Shown in pieces: positions 15,092-23,961 of a stretch of DNA of 64,000 nucleotides; the stretch's first letter is position 1; the number at the start of each line of letters is the position of its first letter. Source of the stretch: Gracilimonas sp965227785 (GTDB lineage Bacteria; Bacteroidota; Rhodothermia; Balneolales; Balneolaceae). The notes under the pieces are model-generated. The model saw only the letters and a list, made by a program, of their open reading frames with translations. It made no database searches and had not been told where the DNA came from. Where the stretch lies: positions 1,922,001-1,986,000 of the forward strand of contig NZ_OZ245785.1 of assembly GCF_965227785.1 (NCBI RefSeq), given 5' to 3'. The translations under genes and the position numbers were made by a program.

Positions 15092-16414
15092 TCAGTCCAA
15101 ATACTTTCCTAGTGTAGCCAAGAGGTACTCCTCCGACAACGCCATCCCATATTCAACTATTTCCCCTTCCGGGTTGATTAAATAATAGCTTGGGTAAGAG
15201 TTCACCGAATACAATTCCTGAATGGTATTGTTCTCTTCATAGATTTCCAGAACCTGAGGCCAGCTGATGCCCTCATTTTTCAGAAAGTTCTCAAAACCAT
15301 CAGCACTAACTTCATTGGCTATTCCTACAATTTCGAAATCAGCTCCCCCATATTCTTCATAGGCTTGTTTTAAGACCGGCAGGGCATCGATACAGGGTCC
15401 GCACCAGGTTCCCCAGAAATCAAGCATCACATATTTACCCTGAAGTTCCTCCAGGCTGATCTGATTTCCCTCCACGGTTGTGGCTGTAAAACTCGGGGCT
15501 TCTGTACCCGGGCGAAGGGCTACTTTGGGGTCCACTTTTTCTTCGGATACGTCTATGGTTACCGAGCTTCCGTCGATGGCAATATCGGTTACTTTCCAGC
15601 TCTCTCCGGCTATATTGAATGGCTCCGTTACAGGATATGCCTCCATGCCATCGGGCATCACGTCAAATGTTCCGTCTTCATCCAGGTCTATATACAAATA
15701 AGTGTATAACTCTTTCCGGTAGGGAGGGGCACTTTCTTTGGAGAGGAGAACGTCAAAAGTTTGATCGTTAACCGTCCATGTCCCCATGCGGATTTTATGG
15801 TAAAACAACTGAAGGCTTTCGGAAGGAGTGGAATCGGAAAGATACATTAGGCTGGCCTGTCCTTCATGCCACACTATTTCTTCACCATTGTAATATTCAA
15901 AGGGGGCCGGAACTACGGCTTCCATCACATTGAATACCTGATCCTGAAACTCAACCGTGGTGGAATCAAAGTAAATTGGCTCATCCGGGAAATTTCCATC
16001 TTTGCCTTCCACAAATACAATGTCTTTGCCTTGTTCATCTTCCCCAACAGCCACCGTAAAAATTACGTCCACCCACTCATCCGTAATAGCGACAGAATCT
16101 ATCAGGGCACTGTTTCGCTGAAAGATGGATTCCTTGATAAAACCCGCAGCATGGCCCTGACTTACATATTGATACATATCGATGATGCCATGAAAAACTT
16201 CCCCATTTCGTAATTCTTCCGGCATGACTTTGGGCTCTCCCGGGTACTCGGGATCGAAAATAAATCCTCCTCCCATAGATACTGCAAGTAATGGCGGAAC
16301 CTGCCCGGAGTTTTCTTTCATTTCTAATTCAACATGAAAAGGCGGTTCAGTTGTGCCATTGTTGCAAGATGCGAACATCAAGCATCCAGCTATCAGTATG
16401 AATAATTTTTTCAT
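15092..16414 (-). CDS. TlpA-like thioredoxin-domain lipoprotein
   Basis: 440 residues with lipobox 'CLMFASC' (Cys17), so tethered in the envelope. The last ~140 residues are a TlpA/ResA-type thioredoxin fold starting 'RPGTEAPSFTATTVEGNQI', with the redox site 'WGTWCGPC' near residue 337 and the cis-Pro region 'VNSYPSYYLINPEG'. The first ~290 residues are an unrecognised beta-rich domain, including 'YLYIDLDEDGTFDV', a calcium-loop-like acidic motif. Proteins of this layout are common in the FCB group and probably reduce periplasmic disulfides; the partner is unknown. It is a single gene. Confidence 0.88.
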   Translation of the reverse strand: MKKLFILIAGCLMFASCNNGTTEPPFHVELEMKENSGQVPPLLAVSMGGGFIFDPEYPGEPKVMPEELRNGEVFHGIIDMYQYVSQGHAAGFIKESIFQRNSALIDSVAITDEWVDVIFTVAVGEDEQGKDIVFVEGKDGNFPDEPIYFDSTTVEFQDQVFNVMEAVVPAPFEYYNGEEIVWHEGQASLMYLSDSTPSESLQLFYHKIRMGTWTVNDQTFDVLLSKESAPPYRKELYTYLYIDLDEDGTFDVMPDGMEAYPVTEPFNIAGESWKVTDIAIDGSSVTIDVSEEKVDPKVALRPGTEAPSFTATTVEGNQISLEELQGKYVMLDFWGTWCGPCIDALPVLKQAYEEYGGADFEIVGIANEVSADGFENFLKNEGISWPQVLEIYEENNTIQELYSVNSYPSYYLINPEGEIVEYGMALSEEYLLATLGKYLD

Positions 16415-16477
16415 TTATTTAAAGGCAAGTGATTAGAAATAGCAAAAGAATATGCTGAAAAACCTTTAAATAAAAAA

Positions 16478-16504
16478 AGCCTCTTCCGCTAAGAAGAGGC
16501 TTTA
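16478..16504 (-). terminator. Terminator of the GNAT gene
   Basis: AAAGCCTCTTC and GAAGAGGCTTT form an 11-bp stem around CGCTAA. On the minus strand the stem is followed by a T-rich stretch (complement of the A-run just below 16478). Confidence 0.75.
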
Positions 16505-16545
16505 CTTCAATACTCGAAGCTCAATGTTCCTTGTTCGGTGTTCAC
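16505..16545. repeat. Dispersed 'TTCCTTGTTC' intergenic repeat, copy 3
   Basis: Reads CTTCAATACTCGAAGCTCAA then TGTTCCTTGTTCGGTGTTC, the same orientation and order of blocks as copy 1 near lipB. It overlaps the last few bases of the GNAT gene. Confidence 0.6.
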
Positions 16546-17033
16546 CCGAGGTTCTTCGTCATGAAATACCATTTCGGGTCACCATAAGTAAAGTCCTGCT
16601 TTTCGTACAGGCGGCGTGCAGGATTGTCTTCTCTGACTTCCAGAGTGATTTTGGAGCAGCCCATTTCCCTGGCTTCTTCCTCAATATTTTCCAGCATCAT
16701 AGTCCCGATTCCCATCCCTCGTGCATCGGGGTGAACAGCCACGTCATGAATTTTAAATACCTTACTTGCGGTGAAGGTTGAAAATCCTACAAAACAGGTT
16801 ACAATACCCAGAGCCTTTTCGCCAGCATAGGCGATGTAGGTCATGGTGGTGGGCACTTTCTTCATCTCTGCGATCATATCTACGCGGACTTCCTCGTCCA
16901 GCGGTTCATCCTGCCCCATAGGATCTCTCGCAAAGAGGTCTACAATCTTGACTATATCTGAGGCGTGTTTAGGGTTGTTTAAGTCTGCTTTTAAAATCTT
17001 GACGTCAGTTGAAACGTCTGCTTCTGCAATCAC
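16542..17033 (-). CDS. GNAT-family N-acetyltransferase
   Basis: 163 residues of the Gcn5-related acetyltransferase fold: strand 'ALGIVTCFVGF', then 'IHDVAVHPDARGMGIGTMMLENIEEEA' holding the acetyl-CoA pyrophosphate loop R-G-M-G-I-G, and 'ITLEVREDNPARRLYEKQDF', the standard motif B. The substrate cannot be inferred. The only start without truncating the domain is GTG at 17033; there is no in-frame ATG nearby upstream. It stands alone between the thioredoxin lipoprotein and the dipeptidase on the same strand, with its own terminator. Confidence 0.9.
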   Translation of the reverse strand: MIAEADVSTDVKILKADLNNPKHASDIVKIVDLFARDPMGQDEPLDEEVRVDMIAEMKKVPTTMTYIAYAGEKALGIVTCFVGFSTFTASKVFKIHDVAVHPDARGMGIGTMMLENIEEEAREMGCSKITLEVREDNPARRLYEKQDFTYGDPKWYFMTKNLG

Positions 17034-17180
17034 TTTTTTATGATTTTATTTAAATGAATTTAATTAGGCTTAAAGTTAAAAAGATTAGGCGGGGGTTTAA
17101 AGGAATTAACCTTTTTCTAACTTTTCTTTGCAAAAAGATAATTTGGCTTTAATCTTTTTTATGCAGGAAAAACATTTCTC

Positions 17181-17215
17181 AAAAAAAAGGTGCCGAAGCA
17201 GAGCACCGGCACCTT
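17181..17215 (-). terminator. Terminator of the dipeptidase gene
   Basis: AAGGTGCC (17187-17194) pairs with GGCACCTT (17208-17215); minus-strand transcription then enters a run of T (17181-17186 are all A on the plus strand). It lies 41 bases after the dipeptidase stop. Confidence 0.85.
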
Positions 17216-17256
17216 CCAAATATTTGAAATGTGATATTTTTTTTATTGAGTATTTG

Positions 17257-18549
17257 TTACTCTTGTTCGGCTTGAATTTGGACAGCAACGGCTTCGGCTT
17301 CATCCAGCACGCGGAGTAGATTTCCACTCCACAGCATCTCGATTTCTTCTTCAGAATACCCACGTTTTACCAGCTCATGCGTCACATTGAAGGTTTCGGA
17401 AGCATCCATCCAATTGTAAACACCGCCACCTCCGTCAAAATCAGAGCTGATTCCCACATGCTCAATCCCAATTAAATCGACCATGTAGTCCAGGTGATCT
17501 ATCAAATCTGAGACATTTACCGGCGGGTACATACTGTTCACTTCTTCGGTAATTCGGGGCTCGGCATTATCCTGAGCAGTACGGTACATTTCCATGTATT
17601 CATCCCGTTCTTCTTCATTCATTTCACGAATATCGCCCCAACTTAAAAGCTCGAAACCTAATTTTCCGGCTTCTTCTTCCAAAACTGTGCGCGAGGCTTC
17701 CTGCCAGGCAGCATGTTTTTCAGAGTCTAAATAGCTACGAAAAGCAACGGTTTGCACCACTCCGCCATTCTCTTTCAGCAGCATCAGTTCTTCATCGCTC
17801 AGGTTACGGCTTACATCATTCATCGCTCTGGCTGAAGAGTGCGAAGCTATCACCGGAGCTTTGGACAATTTCATCGTCTCGATATTAGCTTTTTTGGAAG
17901 GGTGGGAAATGTCGATCAACATTCCCAGGCGGTTCATTTCAGCGATGGCGTCTCTTCCCAAATCACTGAGGCCATCATGCATCCATTCGTCATTGCGCTC
18001 ACCGGTGTTGGAGTCGCTGAACTGACTGTGCCCGTTATGCGAAAGAGACATATATCGAGCTCCACGCTCATAAAACTCTTCTATCCTGGACAGGTCGGTT
18101 CCCACCGGGTAGGCATTCTCCACGCCAATCATAGCCACTTTCTTTCCGTCAGCAATAATACGCCTCACATCCTCAGAAGTAGTTGCCAGTTCCATTTGAT
18201 CGGGAGCAATTTCTTCAGTTAAGTGGTGGATGGCATCAAATTTGGCATCTGCATTTTCATAAGCATCAGCATAGCCTTCCTCCGTCAAGGTATCCTGGCC
18301 GGTATAAACCACCAGCCAGACCACATCCAGGCCACCTTCTTCCATTTTAACCAAATCTACCTGGGTATTTAATCTTTGCGTGTAGTTGGTTTCTTCGGTA
18401 AAGTTATTCACGTTAATATCCACGTGGGTATCCAGCGTGATAACCCTTTCATGGATATCCATGGCTTTATCAAAAGTTTCCTTTTCACTTGGGGCGCATC
18501 CCACCAACAGTAATAATGCAAGAATTGAAGAGCTGAGTAGTTTTTTCAT
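17257..18549 (-). CDS. Membrane dipeptidase (M19, renal-dipeptidase family) lipoprotein
   Basis: 430 residues from the ATG at 18549, which starts a clean lipoprotein signal 'MKKLLSSSILALLLLVGC'. The frame stays open to 18627 but the extra 26 residues would precede the signal peptide. Zinc ligands of the M19 family are visible: 'TLDTHVDINV' (HxD), Glu in 'MIGVENAYPVG', His in 'LIDISHPSKK' and His in 'VIASHSSARAM'; 'HVGISSDFDGGGG' near the end is also conserved. The family hydrolyses L-X dipeptides, some with a D-residue second. Likely periplasmic or surface peptide use. Monocistronic. Confidence 0.93.
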   Translation of the reverse strand: MKKLLSSSILALLLLVGCAPSEKETFDKAMDIHERVITLDTHVDINVNNFTEETNYTQRLNTQVDLVKMEEGGLDVVWLVVYTGQDTLTEEGYADAYENADAKFDAIHHLTEEIAPDQMELATTSEDVRRIIADGKKVAMIGVENAYPVGTDLSRIEEFYERGARYMSLSHNGHSQFSDSNTGERNDEWMHDGLSDLGRDAIAEMNRLGMLIDISHPSKKANIETMKLSKAPVIASHSSARAMNDVSRNLSDEELMLLKENGGVVQTVAFRSYLDSEKHAAWQEASRTVLEEEAGKLGFELLSWGDIREMNEEERDEYMEMYRTAQDNAEPRITEEVNSMYPPVNVSDLIDHLDYMVDLIGIEHVGISSDFDGGGGVYNWMDASETFNVTHELVKRGYSEEEIEMLWSGNLLRVLDEAEAVAVQIQAEQE

Positions 18550-18678
18550 AGCGGTTCTTTTATTAGTGATTTTAGGAGAAGAATCTATACTAATTTTTGG
18601 AAAGTTGTGAAGCTCCACGGAACGCATACCCTCTGCATCCCATTTATTTAATAGATATTAACAAATGAAGGAGCGCTT

Positions 18679-18945
18679 ATGACACTCATGTATTTATTAA
18701 GCTATATCACCATTGGATTAGTAATTGGGTGGCTGAGCCGTATTATCACTCAGGACCGGGGAGTAACTATGTTGCCCAGCCTTGCTTTTGGAGTACTCGG
18801 TGCTTTAGCCGGCACCTTCATTGTACAGGCGGTCGGATTGGCCGGATCGGCTTTTTATGCAGTAGTAGGATCGGTTGGGGTGTTATTTACCGTAAATGTA
18901 TTTCGTCAGGATGATCCCATTTTTGCAGATACCGAAACCGTTTAA
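18679..18945 (+). CDS. GlsB/YeaQ/YmgE-family small membrane protein
   Basis: 88 residues, three hydrophobic segments, with the family pattern 'IGLVIGWLSRII' in helix 1 and 'LPSLAFGVLGALAGTFI' in helix 2. Often named transglycosylase-associated or stress-response membrane protein, but the biochemical role is not known. An internal ATG at residue 4 is an alternative start. GGAG lies upstream of the first ATG ('AAGGAGCGCTT'), which supports 18679. Confidence 0.88.
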   Translation: MTLMYLLSYITIGLVIGWLSRIITQDRGVTMLPSLAFGVLGALAGTFIVQAVGLAGSAFYAVVGSVGVLFTVNVFRQDDPIFADTETV

Positions 18946-19037
18946 CCGAACAAAAATCTGAATTCTGCAGGAACAAATCTCGGGGTTTGGAATTAGGGTA
19001 TAGTGAAAGCTCTCTCTAACCCTAAATTTATTTCAGA

Positions 19038-19436
19038 ATGACCCTTAAAGACCGCAGAATTCACTTATTCCTGCAACTCTTTTTCCTGCTTGTTGGCCTC
19101 TACCAGTTTGTGGAACTGATCGGTTCTTTGCAGAGTGGTCAGTTTTCCGGCAACCTATTTGAATTTCAATACAATGATTTACCCGCCCTCAACATTGGCA
19201 CATCCATTATTGTTGGGGTCACATCACTGGTGAGTGGCTTTTCTCTTTGGTCGAGAGCAAGCTGGGCCTATGGTTTTTCCCTGTTTACATCCGGTATTCT
19301 ATTCTCTTATCATCTGATGAACCTGAGTACCGCCATTCATCAGAACTCGTATGAGATTATTCCTATCGTGCTGGTATTAGTCGTTATCCTGCAGAGCTTT
19401 CCCTTTTTATTGCGCCGGTCGTACCGCAGCATGTAA
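19038..19436 (+). CDS. Small integral membrane protein of unknown function
   Basis: 132 residues with four predicted membrane helices: 'LFLQLFFLLVGLYQFVELI', a central 'IGTSIIVGVTSLVSGFSL', 'YGFSLFTSGILFSYHLM' and 'IIPIVLVLVVILQSFPFLL', ending in a basic tail. I do not recognise the family. It lies 30 bases before the M15-like membrane protein on the same strand, suggesting a two-gene unit. Confidence 0.7.
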   Translation: MTLKDRRIHLFLQLFFLLVGLYQFVELIGSLQSGQFSGNLFEFQYNDLPALNIGTSIIVGVTSLVSGFSLWSRASWAYGFSLFTSGILFSYHLMNLSTAIHQNSYEIIPIVLVLVVILQSFPFLLRRSYRSM

Positions 19437-19466
19437 CACCATCGTATATAATCCGTTGAAGCACCC

Positions 19467-20198
19467 ATGGACAAGATCTCCCAAAAAGATATCGACTGGT
19501 TGCTGAACATGGACAAAAGCGGAGTAGCTACCCCAAGCTCCGGAACCGATTCACCGCAAAGAAAGAAGAACACCGGCTTCCGCGTTTTATTCGGACTTTT
19601 GATGGTCATTGGCCTCGTTGTACTGCCCTTTTTTCTGTTAATCCGAACCTCTGTTTTTCTGAATCTTTCCTACGGTTGGAATGGCTGGCTGGCTCTGGGC
19701 GGCGGAATTTTTGCCACTGTCTTACTACTTCTCTTTTACATTTTCTTTTTGTTCAGGCGGATCGATAATAAAAAAATGTTATTGAAATTCAGTTTAGGCG
19801 GTGTTGGAGCACTTGTTTTTGCTTTCTGTTTTTATGGGGTGATGTACATCTCTTCTGTGAATGCAAAAAGTAGCGAAATCCGGCAAGTGTACCGGTCTAT
19901 GCATCCTATTTTACGGGTGGCCATAGCTACTACCACTCTGGCCGACAATGATCTGGTGATCACCGACATTCAGCGCCAGCCGGAAGATTACGCCGCTATG
20001 GGGCTCCCGCTCAACCAGCGCTCGCTGCATTACACACAGGAAACCGGGTACGTACATGCCATCGACCTGAGAACTATTGGTCGTAATGAATTCAGAAACA
20101 TTTTGCTCCGTGGCTCTCTCGAAATTATGGGGCTAAACACCATTCGGCACACCGGCACTGCCGATCATCTTCACGTATCCCTGCCACTCACTGAATAG
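19467..20198 (+). CDS. Membrane-anchored protein with M15/Hedgehog-like zinc-peptidase pattern
   Basis: 243 residues. After a hydrophilic head (~35 residues) there are three membrane helices (about 37-60, 70-93 and 105-128), then an outside domain of ~115 residues. That domain has 'QRSLHYTQETGYVHAIDLRT' and, near the end, 'GTADHLHVSL'. An H...HxxD...DHxHV spacing is what peptidoglycan D,D- or L,D-carboxypeptidases of the M15 family use to bind zinc and act. So a membrane-tethered cell-wall peptidase is plausible, but overall similarity is weak and I would not name it. It follows the small membrane protein at 19038. Confidence 0.7.
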   Translation: MDKISQKDIDWLLNMDKSGVATPSSGTDSPQRKKNTGFRVLFGLLMVIGLVVLPFFLLIRTSVFLNLSYGWNGWLALGGGIFATVLLLLFYIFFLFRRIDNKKMLLKFSLGGVGALVFAFCFYGVMYISSVNAKSSEIRQVYRSMHPILRVAIATTTLADNDLVITDIQRQPEDYAAMGLPLNQRSLHYTQETGYVHAIDLRTIGRNEFRNILLRGSLEIMGLNTIRHTGTADHLHVSLPLTE

Positions 20199-20275
20199 AG
20201 CGGGCTTTTCCTTGTTTCTCTGTGATATAATTGCGACCATCAGGTACTTCAAAATTAGCTAAGGAGACACGGAAC

Positions 20276-21682
20276 ATGTCCACATATAAATTTTATGAGC
20301 AGGTTAACAAAAACTTTGACAAAGCTGCCAAGTACACCCGCTTCGACAAAGGGATTCTGGCACAGATCAAGATTTGTAATACCGTATATCATGTAACCTT
20401 CCCGGTTCGGCGCGATGACGGTTCCATCGAGGTGGTGGAAGGCTGGAGAGTTGAGCACAGCCATCATAAACTACCAACCAAAGGCGGTATCCGGTACAGC
20501 CATAAAGTGGACGAAGATGAAACCATGGCGTTGGCCGCTTTAATGACGTACAAATGTGCCACTGTTGACGTGCCTTTCGGAGGAGCCAAGGGAGGTATCA
20601 AAATCAGTACCCGGGAATATTCGGAAGACGAGCTGGAAAGGATAACACGCCGCTACACCTACGAGCTCATCAAGAAAGGATTTATTGGTCCGGGTGTGGA
20701 TGTTCCCGCTCCGGACTATGGCACCGGGGCCCGTGAGATGGGATGGATTCTGGATACTTACCGACAGATGAAAGATGACCTGAACGCTGAGGCCTGTGTA
20801 ACCGGAAAACCTATCCAGCAGGGTGGTATTCGCGGACGAACCGAAGCTACCGGCCGGGGTGTTTATTTCGGAATTCGCGAAGCCTGCAATAATAAGAATG
20901 ATATGGATCGGATTGGATTATCTACCGGCATTGAGGGAAAAACATTCGTCGTGCAGGGACTGGGTAATGTAGGTTACCATGCTTCCAAGTATATGACCGA
21001 AGCCGGCGCCAAGCTGGTGGGTGTGGCGGAAATTGAAGGATCTATTTATGATGAAAACGGCATCGATCTTGAAAAGCTGATGGAATTCAGGAAGGATACC
21101 GGCTCCATTATCGGTTTCGAAAACACCAAAGAGCTCAAAGATCGTGATAATGCATTAACGGCTGAATGTGACATACTTATCCCCGCCGCTCTGGAAAGCC
21201 AGATTACCGGTGATAACGCGGCCGATGTGAAGGCGAAAATTATCGCCGAGGCAGCCAACGGCCCAACTACCGCCGATGCCCACGACATCCTCAAAGAACG
21301 TGGTGCCTTAATTTTACCTGATACTTACCTGAATGCAGGTGGTGTGGTTGTTTCCTACTTTGAATGGCTGAAGGATATTCAGCATGTCCGTTATGGCCGC
21401 TTGAGTAAGCGTTTTGATGAAACCAGCCTGAAGAAAATCCTGCGGGTAATCGAGAATATTTCGGATCGCGACTTCACCGATGCTGAACTGGCTGACCTCG
21501 CCAAAGGTGCAGGTGAGTATGACCTGGTAGATTCCGGCCTGGAAGAAACCATGATTACCGCTTATGAGCAGATCGCAGAAGTCCGGGAAGAACATAATCT
21601 CGATGACCTGAGAACGGCCGCTTTTGTAGGTGCCATTAATAAGATTGGTATCATGTACGAGCAAATGGGCATTTTCCCGTGA
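20276..21682 (+). CDS. Glu/Leu/Phe/Val dehydrogenase (probably glutamate dehydrogenase)
   Basis: 468 residues from the ATG at 20276, chosen because AAGGAG (20261-20266) lies nine bases upstream; the frame extends to 20231 without support. The dehydrogenase core is clear: 'KGGIRYSHKVDEDETMALAALMTYKCA' with substrate- and catalysis-linked Lys residues, 'VPFGGAKGGI', 'GPGVDVPAPDYGTGAREMGWI', the NAD(P) fold 'VQGLGNVGYHASKYM', and 'EAANGPTTADAH'. It interconverts glutamate and 2-oxoglutarate plus ammonia, linking nitrogen and carbon metabolism. Leucine/valine dehydrogenases are shorter (~360), so glutamate is preferred. A long hairpin follows. Confidence 0.93.
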   Translation: MSTYKFYEQVNKNFDKAAKYTRFDKGILAQIKICNTVYHVTFPVRRDDGSIEVVEGWRVEHSHHKLPTKGGIRYSHKVDEDETMALAALMTYKCATVDVPFGGAKGGIKISTREYSEDELERITRRYTYELIKKGFIGPGVDVPAPDYGTGAREMGWILDTYRQMKDDLNAEACVTGKPIQQGGIRGRTEATGRGVYFGIREACNNKNDMDRIGLSTGIEGKTFVVQGLGNVGYHASKYMTEAGAKLVGVAEIEGSIYDENGIDLEKLMEFRKDTGSIIGFENTKELKDRDNALTAECDILIPAALESQITGDNAADVKAKIIAEAANGPTTADAHDILKERGALILPDTYLNAGGVVVSYFEWLKDIQHVRYGRLSKRFDETSLKKILRVIENISDRDFTDAELADLAKGAGEYDLVDSGLEETMITAYEQIAEVREEHNLDDLRTAAFVGAINKIGIMYEQMGIFP

Positions 21683-21691
21683 TCAATTTTT

Positions 21692-21741
21692 AAGCTTCAA
21701 ATCCCATACTTTAAGTTATAGAGATTTGAAGCTTGTTTTTT
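21692..21741 (+). terminator. Terminator of the glutamate dehydrogenase gene
   Basis: AAGCTTCAAATC (21692-21703) and GATTTGAAGCTT (21723-21734) form a 12-bp perfect stem, followed by GTTTTTT. It overlaps the TTG at 21733 that would be the first possible start of the next gene. Confidence 0.8.
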
Positions 21742-21753
21742 GGAATTCCAATT

Positions 21754-23244
21754 GTGGATGAACTGAATACCATATCGATTGACGGAGGCGGCTACGTATT
21801 AGCGGCTTTCATCGGCTACCTGATTATCCTTTTCGGGATCGGGATTTATTCCGCCCGCTTTTCTTCTGAAGGGATTTCCGAGTTTTTTATCGGCGGGCGG
21901 AAAATGAACCGGCTGGTTGTGGCTTTGTCTGCTGTGGTATCCGGGCGAAGTGCGTGGCTGTTACTCGGAGTTACCGGGATGGCCTATGCCCAGGGTGCAT
22001 CGGCTCTTTGGGCGGCCGTTGGCTACATCGTGGTAGAATGGTTCCTGTTCATGTATTACGCCAAACGACTCCGACAATTTTCTGAACGCTACGATTGTAT
22101 CACCGTCCCTGACTTTTTTGCCGAACGCTTTGATGATAAATCCGGCAGCCTTCGGCTGATTCTCGTCATTATCTTTCTCGTTTTTATGGTGAGTTATGTC
22201 TCTTCCCAATTTGTAGCCGGCGGAAAAGCATTTGCTTCCAGCTTCGGGATCACTCAAAATATGGGAGTGTTTCTTTCTGCCGCCATTATTTTATTGTACA
22301 CCGTAGTTGGAGGCTTTATGGCGGTCAGCCTGACGGATACCATCCAGGCTTTCTTCATGATTTTTGCTCTTGTCTTTCTTCCTGTTATCGCGATTTATGA
22401 TATGGGAGGATGGAGCGTCGTCTCTACAGAGCTGAATCTGTATGATGCGGCTTTCATCGACCCGACAGCGCTCGGCTTTGGAGCTTTCATCGGCTTCATC
22501 GGTATCGGGCTTGGCTCCCCCGGGAATCCGCATATCCTCTCGCGCTATATGTCGATTGATGATGCCAAACAGCTTAAATACGCGGCTGTAGTCGGCACCA
22601 TTTGGAACATGCTGATGGCAGGTGGTGCCATTTTAATCGGGCTCGTTGGCCGGGCTTACTTTCCGGAAGTGGATATGCTTCCCGCATCCGACACCGAAAA
22701 CCTGTATCCGCTCTTAGCTCACAATCAACTTCACCCCATTTTATTTGGCGTGGTGATAGCCTCAATATTTGCCGCTATTATGTCCACCGCCGACTCACAG
22801 CTTTTAGTGGCAGCCTCAAGTGTTGTCCGGGATATTTATGACAAGCTGCTGAAGAAAGACGAAGAAATTCCACAGAAAACACTGGTTCTGTATAGCCGAA
22901 TAGTGGTTGTATTGCTGGTTATCTTATCGCTGATCTTTGGGCTGGTTGCCCAGAATATCGTTTTCTGGCTGGTGTTATTTGCCTGGGCTGGATTAGGCGC
23001 TTCCATAGGTCCGACCTCCATTTTAGCTCTTTACTGGAAAAAGACAACAAAAGCGGGCGTTATTGCAGGGCTTCTGACCGGAACAGCCGTTACCATCATC
23101 TGGTATTTTGTGCCGGTTTTAAAAAACAATCTCTACGAACTAATTCCCGCTTTCTTCCTGAGCCTGTTGGCAACATGGGGTGTTAGCAAATTCACCCAAA
23201 CGCCGGATAAACTGGAAGAACATTTTGAGGAGATGCTGAAGTAG
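21754..23244 (+). CDS. Sodium/solute symporter, PutP-like (probable Na+/proline symporter)
   Basis: About 496 residues with ~13 membrane helices, of the SSS family. 'GRKMNRLVVALSAVVSGRSAWLLLG' and 'YDCITVPDFFAERF' parallel the PutP region 'MSGWLLMGLPG...TLPDYFTGRF', and 'GSPGNPHILSRYMSI' matches the conserved loop before helix 8. Proline is therefore the best guess; a related amino acid is possible. No ATG fits: the open frame begins at TTG 21733, inside the preceding terminator stem, so GTG at 21754 with GGAA eight bases upstream is preferred. Position after glutamate dehydrogenase fits a proline-to-glutamate route. Confidence 0.85.
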   Translation: MDELNTISIDGGGYVLAAFIGYLIILFGIGIYSARFSSEGISEFFIGGRKMNRLVVALSAVVSGRSAWLLLGVTGMAYAQGASALWAAVGYIVVEWFLFMYYAKRLRQFSERYDCITVPDFFAERFDDKSGSLRLILVIIFLVFMVSYVSSQFVAGGKAFASSFGITQNMGVFLSAAIILLYTVVGGFMAVSLTDTIQAFFMIFALVFLPVIAIYDMGGWSVVSTELNLYDAAFIDPTALGFGAFIGFIGIGLGSPGNPHILSRYMSIDDAKQLKYAAVVGTIWNMLMAGGAILIGLVGRAYFPEVDMLPASDTENLYPLLAHNQLHPILFGVVIASIFAAIMSTADSQLLVAASSVVRDIYDKLLKKDEEIPQKTLVLYSRIVVVLLVILSLIFGLVAQNIVFWLVLFAWAGLGASIGPTSILALYWKKTTKAGVIAGLLTGTAVTIIWYFVPVLKNNLYELIPAFFLSLLATWGVSKFTQTPDKLEEHFEEMLK

Positions 23245-23249
23245 GGGGT

Positions 23250-23326
23250 AAATTTCAAGCTCCAAGTACCAAATCCCAAACTCGATCTATGTTTACTGGT
23301 CATTGAAATTTGGTGCTTTGAATTTA
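23250..23326. terminator. Imperfect bidirectional hairpin between convergent genes
   Basis: AAATTTCAAGCTCCAAGTAC (from 23250, followed by CAAAT) pairs imperfectly with ATTTGGTGCTTTGAATTT ending near 23326. It sits between the symporter and the convergent TRIC-like gene. T-rich flanks on both sides support a shared terminator. Confidence 0.55.
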
Positions 23327-23330
23327 AAAC

Positions 23331-23939
23331 TCAGACCTTTTTCATCTTAGGAAGAGAGAGATTCCACTTTATGGATACCGTACGAATAGTGATTATAACG
23401 CCTGTTGTAAGCAGATAATTCAGGTTTTTGGGGAGGTTGAGTTCCAGCCCAAGATAAAAGATAACGGCTCCTGCCAGACAAGCAGTGGCATAAATTTCTT
23501 TCCGGAAAATAAGCGGAACTTCCCGGCAAAGCACATCCCGGGTTACTCCGCCAACCACCGCTGATATCATGCCCATCAATCCGGCAATAAAAGGGTTGAA
23601 TCCGAAGGACAGCGCTTTTTCCATCCCGATAATGGTAAACAGAGCGATCCCGATGGTGTCAAAAATAAAGATGGTTTTGCTGTAGTTGTTCAGTCGTTTG
23701 CCCATCACAAAAGTAAAGGGTACGGCAGCCAGTATTACCATCGGGTAGGTCAGGTCGGCCATCCAGGTAATGGGGTGGCTGTCGAGCAGTAAATCCCGAA
23801 CGGTTCCGCCTCCAATCGCTGTCACAAACCCTACCACCGAAGCCCCAAAAACATCCATATTGGTTCGGGAGGCAACTCTGATGCCACTTATGGCAAAGAC
23901 GAAGGTGCCGATGAGATCTAAGAGGTAGATAAGGTCCAT
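23331..23939 (-). CDS. TRIC-like UPF0126 membrane protein
   Basis: 202 residues, about seven membrane helices, with two internally repeated halves each containing the signature: 'GGGTVRDLLLDSHP' in the first and 'VVGGVTRDVLCREVP' in the second. This is the UPF0126/YadS/YicG family, whose members are structurally homologous to eukaryotic TRIC cation channels. The natural ion or substrate in bacteria is not settled; a glycine-related role has been reported for YicG-type proteins. Monocistronic; a palindromic repeat lies just upstream. Confidence 0.92.
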   Translation of the reverse strand: MDLIYLLDLIGTFVFAISGIRVASRTNMDVFGASVVGFVTAIGGGTVRDLLLDSHPITWMADLTYPMVILAAVPFTFVMGKRLNNYSKTIFIFDTIGIALFTIIGMEKALSFGFNPFIAGLMGMISAVVGGVTRDVLCREVPLIFRKEIYATACLAGAVIFYLGLELNLPKNLNYLLTTGVIITIRTVSIKWNLSLPKMKKV

Positions 23940-23961
23940 TTAAATAATACCCTAGTTATAG

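Noticed and set aside
20231..20275. Upstream in-frame ATG for the glutamate dehydrogenase gene
   Set aside because: It has no ribosome site, whereas the ATG at 20276 has AAGGAG at good spacing.
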